From Streptococcus peroris ATCC 700780 (lineage in GTDB: Bacteria > Bacillota > Bacilli > Lactobacillales > Streptococcaceae): a stretch of DNA of 52,110 nucleotides. Each line of letters starts with the position of its first letter. The stretch's first letter is position 1. Under the pieces are notes generated by a model. The model ran no database searches, was not told where the DNA came from, and saw only the letters and a program-made list of their open reading frames with translations. The position numbers and the translations under genes were made by a program. Shown here in pieces: positions 42,101 through 47,237 of this stretch. The DNA is taken from assembly GCF_000187585.1 (NCBI RefSeq), contig NZ_GL732463.1, positions 92,694-144,803 on the forward strand, given 5' to 3'.

Positions 42101-42377
42101 TGTCCAACACATTTACAAGAAGAAAGTGACTCCAACACCAACTCCAGCACCAACGCCAGCACCAAAACCAGTTCCAGCACCAAAACCAGCATCAGTGCCA
42201 GTTAAACCAGTTAAACCAACTACACCAGCTCCAGTAGCTCATACAGTAGAAACTAAGGAAGATGCTCCTCAATTGCCAAATACTGGTTCTGAAGATCATT
42301 CTAGCCTTGCTGCACTTGGTTTAGTAGGTGTCTTGAGTGGATTTGGACTTATCGCTCGTAAAAAGAAAGAAGACTAA
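36174..42377 (+). CDS. Giant LPXTG adhesin with GEVED domain, CshA-type repeats and MucBP-like modules
   Basis: The 2067-residue surface protein starts with a YSIRK-type signal peptide (FSIRKLHVGVCSVLLG), then an Ala/Glu/Lys-rich stalk with a short duplication (ATEAKAAP), then a non-repetitive ligand-binding region from about residue 240 resembling CshA NR2 (TWLDFGDTANW). A GEVED domain follows (YGWVDFNQNGTFDEDE ... FSGEVEDF, about residues 590-755). Roughly ten CshA-type fibril repeats of about 100-130 residues span residues 762-1884, each with GTYTVAPDGTVTFVPEKSFTG-like and YTPTVTPV motifs. Two MucBP-like modules (VDKDGKPIPGNPTEDGEQPKK and a near copy) precede a Pro-rich wall-spanning segment, LPNTG (2034-2038), a membrane helix and KKKED. 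It is a sortase-anchored fibrillar adhesin, probably for host or bacterial partners. Repeats 8 and 9 are nearly identical at the DNA level. Confidence 0.93.
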   Translation: MKNDLFNDRISRFSIRKLHVGVCSVLLGTLVMAGTATSVGADEVTENKQAEGVAAKTEVEKAKTPATTEATPATEAKAAPATEAKAAPAKEVTYQAEAAPVVSTEVKPELKTETLAAYVAEVEANLANGKYSNKTDESVEVLKASLANAQNTLATATSQAELDAAYQSLVTTVNAKLKNKEVAKVEKPVVETPATTEATTGKPAENTAPAEGTNAIANTGKNDPRNGKEIDKGTAFRAETAATTGVGADVVDATSTPKVEKPGYTTDLDAKSLARQITWLDFGDTANWTGTTTTSNGDLALQVGATYTKEIMPGYVVTVKVKSLKPFQATEIYKKRLEDRGATAAEKATYDPNARNGYVSGTTNQKALAELNAGHEAKVIAEAQNRWTEIKFENIDTGTKKTTISSELEGGNIGVQFEISATFRGKVVKPALVMADGESASPGELVMFTTNGEGWQHLGEWKKFSRRNNVTYIPQDTDNLFGSNPSTKIKGMSLKTINLDQIRRSNQVGPDKKAVAWKYFGSADLTTGGLGTGIFGPNISEGDVDVPLVMTRGASEIGLYIASGGKQSAMLGFFPLDEGDAPESYGKAVHTIATVDGVTGAKVNQPYLGNVSPDMDENTVLDWFGDDNATTADEGINQLLPEELKGTTNEMIKMDRTRPGNYKMSIQAHTDGAKEAYIYGWVDFNQNGTFDEDERSDLAKITQDGTVELTFAHSKTYVDPSVKELGARVRIAKKDKEIEKPTGLAFSGEVEDFKTQITHPPKGEFKETSGLQGAKQTATVAFTARGEHKYTRNSTAVIDETVEPYIVDKDGNRATLDAEGYYVVPGQGKYKITANGKDVNVEFIPEDDFLGTADGISIRRSDNNGNDTGWSTRFPDIEPNVDIQLSTMDGFYVPTVTPIEIEGVNKTSTDVQGASQTGTPTFNTTATNANGDKIAVTPSATYPAKLVDPATGMLTDATSVTVAGEGTYTINPTTGEVTFVPEPSFTGTAKGVEVTLSAPVGRNKDGKVQEEYVKTATAKYTPTVTPIAITPTNKVSEDIQNVPQTQTPTFDLSNDKTAEITSKKLVDPATGQPTDETTVTVAGEGSYTIDPTTGAVTFTPEKDFVGTAKGVTVQATATITNANGKTATITSDATYTPTVVPAVPTANPATSKDIQGATQTGTPTFAGTTVQVNGQDKPVTIKENSYKLLDKDGNEVSGTTPAYAADGTTVIGNFSIDPATGTVTFTPTDKSYTGTVTPVKVQAESSNGIKVDTTYTPEIVPVTPTATPATSTDVQGATQTGKPEFKGGTVTVDGVEKTVAINETVPATFEDGTTTKTVPNVGTYTVAPDGTVTFVPEKSFIGTAPAVTVVRVDMNGTKASATYTPTVTPVKPTAVDATSKDKQGQTQSGKPTFTPGNSNVPMDDTVPATFEDGSTTKVIPGEGTYTVAPDGTVTFVPEKSFTGVGTGVTVKRVDKNGTPATAKYTPTVTPVAPTATPAESEAPQGVVQTGTVTFTEGDPVAPIDKDTITLLDENGQPAASVDAKSPDGKVIGTFTVDKATGVVTFTPTDKSYSGEVVPVKVQAKDANATAVETTYTPKITPVVPTADPATSTDIQGKTQTGTPTFTPGNPDVPMDNDVPATFEDGSTTKVIPGEGTYTVAPDGTVTFVPEKSFTGTGTGVTVKRVDKNGTPVTAKYTPTVTPVTPTAEPVTSTDIQGKTQTGTPTFTPGNPDVPMDNDVPATFEDGSTTKVIPGEGTYTVAPDGTVTFVPEKSFTGVGTGVTVKRVDKNGTPVTAKYTPTVTPVAPTADPATSIGPKGQEQTGKPTFKEGDSSVPMNDKVPATFDDGSTTKTIPGVGTYTVAPDGTVTFKPEPEFTGTAPSVTVVREDMNGTKASATYTPTVTPVTTFVDKDGKPIPGNPTEDGEQPKKDIPGYRFVETKKLPNGDTVHVYEKVTTSYVDENGKPIPGYPTEDGEQPKKDIPGYEFVKTVVDKDGNVQHIYKKKVTPTPTPAPTPAPKPVPAPKPASVPVKPVKPTTPAPVAHTVETKEDAPQLPNTGSEDHSSLAALGLVGVLSGFGLIARKKKED
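38878..41825 (+). repeat. Tandem CshA-type repeat array inside the adhesin gene
   Basis: Nine clear copies, plus a diverged one from 38457, share a common pattern. The best pair starts at 40941 and 41244, a spacing of exactly 303 bases (101 codons), with long stretches of identical DNA; the copy at about 40297 and that at about 41550 are close relatives. This suggests recent duplication or conversion within the array. Confidence 0.88.
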
Positions 42378-42417
42378 TCTGATTTTTTCAAAAGAGAAAT
42401 AGTCAGCTTTCTACTTA

Positions 42418-42452
42418 AAAACTAGTACATCATTCGATGTACTAGTTTTTTT
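42418..42452 (+). terminator. Terminator after the giant adhesin gene
   Basis: ACTAGTACATC (42421-42431) and GATGTACTAGT (42436-42446) form an 11-bp perfect stem extended by A/T pairs, then a T-run to 42452. Confidence 0.88.
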
Positions 42453-42464
42453 ATCTTTTGATGA

Positions 42465-42695
42465 GAAAATTTCTATTCCAACTGGAATTCGATCATGTTG
42501 GATGTTTGCACGATTACCATTAGCGAGAACTTCTGGGCAGGTGGTGGTGCCATCGTTCTTCCAGGTGTTACTTTAGGTGAAAATGTAGTTGCGGGAGCAG
42601 GAGCAGTTATTACTAAGTCTTTCGGGAATAATGTAGTTCTGGCAAGCAACCCAGCACGAGTTATCAAAGAAATTCCAGCCAAAGAAGAAAATTAA
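42465..42695 (+). pseudogene. Sugar O-acetyltransferase remnant (maa-like C-terminus)
   Basis: From about 42513 to the stop the sequence encodes the last 60 residues of a maltose/galactoside O-acetyltransferase: SENFWAGGGAIVLPGVTLGENVVAGAGAVITKSFGNNVV ... NPARVIKEIP, a left-handed beta-helix hexapeptide pattern. The N-terminal two thirds, including the catalytic histidine, are missing; a stop in the same frame lies at 42462 and no ribosome binding site precedes ATG 42495. The remnant is therefore non-functional, although it keeps a terminator. It probably marks the edge of a past rearrangement between the adhesin locus and the following genes. Confidence 0.82.
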
Positions 42696-42696
42696 A

Positions 42697-42724
42697 AGAA
42701 CAGCATTTTACTGTTCTTTTTTCT
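42697..42724 (+). terminator. Terminator after the acetyltransferase remnant
   Basis: AAGAACAG pairs with CTGTTCTT around a short loop, followed by a T-run. It is a leftover of the intact gene. Confidence 0.7.
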
Positions 42725-42848
42725 ACCATGAGTTTTGATTATCAATTGAACTCGTATAGTTTAAGAAAATTTTCAGAAAAAATTTAGGTTTATTTTAGGA
42801 AGGTCCCGTAGACTAAAATCATGTAAAATGAAAGACGAGGAAATGAGC

Positions 42849-44072
42849 ATGAAAGCGAAAAAATGGACATTCTTATTAGCGACTCTTGCTACTCTATCTC
42901 TAGTAACAGCATGTGCTCAGTCAACTGCAAATACAACAGCTAGCAATAGTACAACAACATCCGCTACATATGCTAAGAAAACTAGCTATTTTACAGACAA
43001 GGACTACGACACTTCCTATGATGAAAAATCTGCATCAACTGTGACTCTGTCTGGATCTACTGCAACCGTTTCAGGTGAAGGAGTTGCTGTATCAGATTCT
43101 ACAGTCACTATCTCTAAATCTGGAACCTATGTGATTTCTGGCCAATCTGACGGCGTTCAAATTAAGATTGCAGCTGAAAAAACAGACGATGTACATATCG
43201 TCCTGAACGGTGTAACTATGACTAACACCAATGCAGCTATTTCTGCAACGTCAGCTGGTCATGTTTACCTAACTCTAGCAGATGGCACAACCAATAGCCT
43301 ATCAGATTCTGCTTCTAATAGTGATGAAAAAGCTGATGCAGCGCTATTCTCGAAAGTAGACTTGACCATCAATGGGAAAGGAACTCTCAATGTAGACGGC
43401 AAAAAGAATAATGGTATCAAAGCCAATGATACACTACATATCACAGGCGGTACCTACAATATCACAGCAGTCGGAGATGCCTTTAATGTCAATGATGAAC
43501 TCAATATCACTGGTACAACCATGACCATCGATGCCAAGGAAGACGGCGTCAAGGTAGATAATGATGACGATACTTCTGTTGGAACCATGTATCTCTCTGA
43601 CAATACCATCACTGTTACTGCCGGTGATGACGGTATCCACGCATCAGGTGATTTGGTTATTGATAGTGGTACCTATACCGTTAAGAATTCTACAGAAGGG
43701 CTTGAAGGTAAGTCAATCACTATCAACGGTGGAGACATCACCATATATTCAACGGATGATGGTGTCAATGCAGCCAACAAAAATGCCCAACAAAGTGAAA
43801 TCTTCTTCACCATGAATGGTGGGAATTTGACAGTTGAAGTTGGTCAAGGGGACACAGATCCGATTGACTCAAATGGTAATATTACAGTCAATGGAGGAAC
43901 GATTAAAATGACTGGCCAATCAGGTTTTGACTTTGACGGAACGGCGACCTACACAGGCGGAGATATCTACCTCAACGGTGAAAAACAAACTGAAATCGTC
44001 AATTCTATGCCTGGTGGCGGAGGGCCTCAAGGAAATGGTGGACCTGGGAATGGAGCACCTGGTAGACATTAA
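42849..44072 (+). CDS. Secreted carbohydrate-binding lipoprotein (Cthe_2159/DUF4353-like beta-helix)
   Basis: The 407-residue precursor has a lipoprotein signal (lipobox VTAC, C20 or near) and a long domain of repeated TxTxSGSTATVSGEGVAVSDSTVTIS-type strands. Motifs such as KNNGIKANDTLHITGG, AKEDGVKVDNDD, GDDGIHASGDLVID and STDDGVNAAN, with regularly spaced DG pairs, fit the calcium-dependent parallel beta-helix of the Cthe_2159/DUF4353 family, known to bind polygalacturonic or cellulosic polymers. The tail is a Gly/Pro/Asn-rich repeat ending PGNGAPGRH. ATG 42849 is chosen because GAGG lies eight bases upstream; ATG 42828 and ATG 42843 are less suitable. A terminator follows. The ligand is unknown. 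Confidence 0.85.
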   Translation: MKAKKWTFLLATLATLSLVTACAQSTANTTASNSTTTSATYAKKTSYFTDKDYDTSYDEKSASTVTLSGSTATVSGEGVAVSDSTVTISKSGTYVISGQSDGVQIKIAAEKTDDVHIVLNGVTMTNTNAAISATSAGHVYLTLADGTTNSLSDSASNSDEKADAALFSKVDLTINGKGTLNVDGKKNNGIKANDTLHITGGTYNITAVGDAFNVNDELNITGTTMTIDAKEDGVKVDNDDDTSVGTMYLSDNTITVTAGDDGIHASGDLVIDSGTYTVKNSTEGLEGKSITINGGDITIYSTDDGVNAANKNAQQSEIFFTMNGGNLTVEVGQGDTDPIDSNGNITVNGGTIKMTGQSGFDFDGTATYTGGDIYLNGEKQTEIVNSMPGGGGPQGNGGPGNGAPGRH

Positions 44073-44105
44073 AATAAGAGTTATAGATTGATTGATAAAA
44101 AAGAG

Positions 44106-44150
44106 GACAAGCTAATCATCTGACTTTCAGGTACTAGCTTGTCGCTTTTT
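44106..44150 (+). terminator. Terminator after the DUF4353-like gene
   Basis: GACAAGCTA (44106-44114) pairs with TAGCTTGTC (44135-44143), then GC and a T-run. Confidence 0.82.
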
Positions 44151-44170
44151 AATACTCAAAAGATGGCTTC

Positions 44171-44199
44171 TTGACAAGGATGTAGATGTTCGATACAAT
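44171..44199 (+). promoter_or_regulatory. Promoter of the nucleoside phosphorylase gene
   Basis: TTGACA (44171-44176), a 17-base spacer and TACAAT (44194-44199) form a near-consensus promoter. GGAGGAGGT lies before ATG 44225. Confidence 0.82.
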
Positions 44200-44224
44200 A
44201 GTACAAATTTGGAGGAGGTAGTCT

Positions 44225-44989
44225 ATGATTCACAAACACGCTATTCCTATTTTAGAGTTTGATGACAATCCTCAGGCAGTCATCATGCCAAATCACGAAG
44301 GATTAGATTTACAGTTGCCAAAGAAGTGCATCTATGCATTTTTGGAGGAGGAGATTGATTGCTTTGCTCAGGAAGTTGGAGCAGAGTGCGCTGGCAAGTT
44401 CATTTCTGCCACAAAGACTTATCCTGTTTATGTCATGAGTTACAAGGGTGAGGAAGTGTGCCTAGCGCAAGCTCCCGTTGGTTCTGCCCCGGCTGCTCAG
44501 TTTATGGATTGGTTGATTGGCTACGGTGTGGAGAAAATCATTTCTACAGGAACTTGTGGTGTGCTAACAAATATAGAAGAAAATGCTTTCCTAGTTCCGG
44601 TAAGAGCACTGCGTGATGAAGGAGCTAGCTACCATTATGCGCCACCTTCTCGTTATATGGATGTTCATGTAGAAGCTGTTTCTGCTATCGAACAGGTCTT
44701 AGAACAACTAGGCGTTCCTTATGAAGAAGTCATGACCTGGTCGACAGACGGTTTTTACCGAGAAACAGCTGAAAAAGTGGCTTATCGTAAAGAGGAAGGC
44801 TGTGCTGTTGTGGAGATGGAGTGTGCAGCCCTTGCAGCAGTAGCCCAGTTACGCAAAGTTGTTTGGGGTGAGTTGCTGTTTACGGCAGATTCTTTAGCAG
44901 ATCTTGATAACTATGACCAGCGTGATTGGGGCTCAGAAGCTTTTGATAAGGCGCTAGAACTCTGCCTTGAGATTGTGTATCATATGTGA
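44225..44989 (+). CDS. Nucleoside phosphorylase (Pnp/Udp family)
   Basis: The 254-residue enzyme belongs to the PNP/uridine phosphorylase family that splits nucleosides with phosphate to a base and (deoxy)ribose-1-phosphate. The phosphate/nucleoside-binding signature IISTGTCGVL and the ribose-binding motif VVEMECAALAAVAQ are present, and the catalytic acidic residue region FTADSLAD is near the end. Substrate class (purine or uridine) cannot be decided by eye. Its promoter and ribosome binding site are strong. trkH begins 33 bases downstream with its own promoter. I recall the same gene neighbourhood in the pneumococcus. Confidence 0.9.
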   Translation: MIHKHAIPILEFDDNPQAVIMPNHEGLDLQLPKKCIYAFLEEEIDCFAQEVGAECAGKFISATKTYPVYVMSYKGEEVCLAQAPVGSAPAAQFMDWLIGYGVEKIISTGTCGVLTNIEENAFLVPVRALRDEGASYHYAPPSRYMDVHVEAVSAIEQVLEQLGVPYEEVMTWSTDGFYRETAEKVAYRKEEGCAVVEMECAALAAVAQLRKVVWGELLFTADSLADLDNYDQRDWGSEAFDKALELCLEIVYHM

Positions 44990-45004
44990 GTGCTTTCACT
45001 GGTT

Positions 45005-45016
45005 TTGTGGTACAAT
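45005..45016 (+). promoter_or_regulatory. Extended -10 of trkH next to its start codon
   Basis: TGTGGTACAAT ends at 45016, six bases before ATG 45023. No Shine-Dalgarno precedes the ATG, so the transcript could be leaderless. Confidence 0.6.
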
Positions 45017-45022
45017 GTAGCT

Positions 45023-46402
45023 ATGTTATTCAAATCATTTTTTAAAAAAGTCAGTACGACTCTGGTTCGTATGTCCCCTGCGAGGAGAATTTTTTTAAGT
45101 TTTGCAATGGTCATTTTGGTAGGTTCCCTGTTGTTGAGTTTACCTTTTGTACAAGCAGAGACATCGAGTGCCAGCTATTTTGATCATCTCTTTACAACAG
45201 TTTCTATGGTCTGTGTGACCGGACTTTTTACCTTGCCTGTCGCTTCAACCTACAATGTCTGGGGGCAGCTAATCTGTATGTTCCTGATTCAGATTGGTGG
45301 TTTAGGTTTGATGACCTTTATCGGAGTTTTCTATACTCAAAGTAAGCAAAAGCTCAGTCTTAGAAGTCGCGAGACTCTTCAAGAGAGTTTTAGTTATGAG
45401 GAGTCAAGGTCTTTAAAAGACTTTATTCGCTCCATTTTTCTAACAACCTTTTTGATTGAGGGGTTAGGAGCCTTTCTTTTAAGTTTCCGATTGATTCCAG
45501 AATTCGGTTTAGCCCGAGGAATATTTACTTCTATCTTCCTCGCTATCTCAGCTTTTTGTAATGCTGGCTTCGATAATTTTGGAAGTACTAGTTTATCGAG
45601 CTTTCAAACAGATCCATTGATAAATCTAGTGATTGCAGGATTAATCATTACGGGTGGTTTGGGATTTATGGTCTGGTTTGACCTTGCGTCACAAGTAAAA
45701 AAATCTCAAAAAAGAAAGTTGCGTTTTCATACAAAGTTAGTGCTAGGCTTAACGGTTGGGATTCTTCTCTTTGGTACGGTGACGACATTATGTACAGAGT
45801 GGGGAAATGCGGGAACCATAGGCAATTTAACTGTACCAGAAAAAATATTGGTCAGCTTTTTCCAAACAGTTAGTATGCGAACTGCGGGGTTTGCTTCTAT
45901 TGATTTTACCCAGGCACGTTCTGTTACCTTGCTCCTCTATATCTTTCAAATGTTTCTCGGTGGAGCGCCTGGAGGAACGGCTGGGGGTCTTAAGATAACT
46001 ACCTTTTTCGTTTTAATTCTCTTTGCCAGAACGGAATTACTTGGTTTACCTCATGTTAATATTTGTCAGAGAACAATTGATCCGAAAACAGTGCAAAAAT
46101 CATTTAGCGTTTTTATTATTTTTTTACTGACCTTTTTACTCGGTCTGCTTTTACTTGGTTTAACGGCTAAGGACAATCCTCCTTTCATTCATCTTATGTT
46201 TGAGACAATATCCGCTCTTGCGACAGTTGGGGTAACTGCAAACCTAACTCCAGAACTTGGACGATTAGCACTGAGTGTCGTGATGATGCTAATGTTTATT
46301 GGTCGTATCGGTCCTTTGACCTTACTAGTTAGTTTAGCAGACTATCAACCAGATAAAAAGGATATGATTCACTATATGAAAGCAGATATAACCATTGGAT
46401 AA
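45023..46402 (+). CDS. trkH: TrkH/KtrB-type potassium uptake membrane subunit
   Basis: The 459-residue membrane protein is a four-repeat MPM-type potassium channel-like transporter. Filter loops are seen as TTVSMVCVTGLF, CNAGFDNFG, SMRTAGFASIDF and ALATVGVTANLTP, and the membrane gate-like segment with GGAPGGTAGGLK lies in the third repeat. The longer frame starting 44990 overlaps the previous stop; ATG 45023 gives MLFKSFFKK and is preceded by an extended -10 without a ribosome binding site. It pairs with the adjacent RCK-type subunit. In the pneumococcus this pair is TrkH with the cyclic-di-AMP-binding CabP. Confidence 0.93.
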   Translation: MLFKSFFKKVSTTLVRMSPARRIFLSFAMVILVGSLLLSLPFVQAETSSASYFDHLFTTVSMVCVTGLFTLPVASTYNVWGQLICMFLIQIGGLGLMTFIGVFYTQSKQKLSLRSRETLQESFSYEESRSLKDFIRSIFLTTFLIEGLGAFLLSFRLIPEFGLARGIFTSIFLAISAFCNAGFDNFGSTSLSSFQTDPLINLVIAGLIITGGLGFMVWFDLASQVKKSQKRKLRFHTKLVLGLTVGILLFGTVTTLCTEWGNAGTIGNLTVPEKILVSFFQTVSMRTAGFASIDFTQARSVTLLLYIFQMFLGGAPGGTAGGLKITTFFVLILFARTELLGLPHVNICQRTIDPKTVQKSFSVFIIFLLTFLLGLLLLGLTAKDNPPFIHLMFETISALATVGVTANLTPELGRLALSVVMMLMFIGRIGPLTLLVSLADYQPDKKDMIHYMKADITIG

Positions 46403-46415
46403 GGAAGGAAAAAGC

Positions 46416-47081
46416 ATGTCAGAACGTACGATAGGAATTTTAGGTTTAGGAGTATTTGGTTCTAGTGTTTTGGAGGCATTGTCAAAACTAGATATGAATA
46501 TTATAGCGATTGATAACCACGAAGAACGAATCAATCAATTTGAGCCAGTACTAGCTAGTGGGATCGTAGGAGATATTACCGACGAAGAACTCTTGCAAGC
46601 AGCTGGAATCGATACTTGTGATACAGTTGTTGTAGCTACGGGGGAAAGTTTGGAATCTAGCGTACTTGCAGTGATGCATTGTAAGAGCCTAGGCGTTCCA
46701 AGAGTGATTGCTAAAGTTAAAAGTCGGACAGCTAAAAGGGTTTTAGAAAAGATAGGGGCAGATTCGGTTATCTCACCAGAATTTGAGATGGGGCAATCTC
46801 TTGCTCAAGCAATTCTTTTCCATAATAGCGTAGATGTTTTCAAATTAGATAAAAATGTCTCAATCGTTGAGATGAAAATCCCAAACAGCTGGGTTGGACA
46901 AAGCCTCAGTCAGCTGGATATACGAGGAAAGTATAAACTCAATGTACTCGGTTTTCGAGAACAAGAAAATGCCCCACTTGATGTTCAATTTGGCCCAGAT
47001 GATTTACTGAAAGCAGACACTTATATCATGGCTATTGTAAATAATCAACATTTGAATTCCTTAGCAGAACTCAGTGAGTAG
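46416..47081 (+). CDS. cabP: TrkA/KtrA-type regulator, CabP-like c-di-AMP target
   Basis: The 221-residue cytosolic protein has an N-terminal RCK nucleotide-binding domain (GILGLGVFGSSVLEAL, residues 6-21, with D at the end of the second strand) and a C-terminal RCK_C domain (about residues 135-215, EMKIPNSWVGQSLSQL) of the type that binds cyclic di-AMP. GGAAGGAA precedes ATG 46416; it starts 13 bases after trkH, so they are cotranscribed. It gates potassium uptake by TrkH. The name CabP is from the pneumococcal orthologue in the same position; the binding of c-di-AMP here is inference. Confidence 0.92.
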   Translation: MSERTIGILGLGVFGSSVLEALSKLDMNIIAIDNHEERINQFEPVLASGIVGDITDEELLQAAGIDTCDTVVVATGESLESSVLAVMHCKSLGVPRVIAKVKSRTAKRVLEKIGADSVISPEFEMGQSLAQAILFHNSVDVFKLDKNVSIVEMKIPNSWVGQSLSQLDIRGKYKLNVLGFREQENAPLDVQFGPDDLLKADTYIMAIVNNQHLNSLAELSE

Positions 47082-47142
47082 AAGAGGGGCGGCGACTCTC
47101 TTTTGCAATGATTATTGAATCAATATAAGTATTTTATAAGAA

Positions 47143-47181
47143 GGATTTAAGAAAAATTTTAACTTTTTCTTAATCCTTTTT
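47143..47181 (+). terminator. Terminator after cabP
   Basis: GGATT(T)AAGAAAAA pairs with TTTTTCTTAATCC with one bulge, then a T-run (47177-47181). Confidence 0.75.
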
Positions 47182-47194
47182 AATTTTAGGAGAT

Positions 47195-47200
47195 TATACT
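47195..47200 (+). promoter_or_regulatory. Probable pavB -10 box
   Basis: TATACT lies 37 bases before the pavB start, 14 bases after the cabP terminator T-run. No good -35 is visible, which suits an activator-dependent promoter such as one driven by the adjacent response regulator (inference). Confidence 0.45.
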
Positions 47201-47237
47201 AGAGTCATCAAAAAAAGAAAACTCTAAGGAGAATCCT

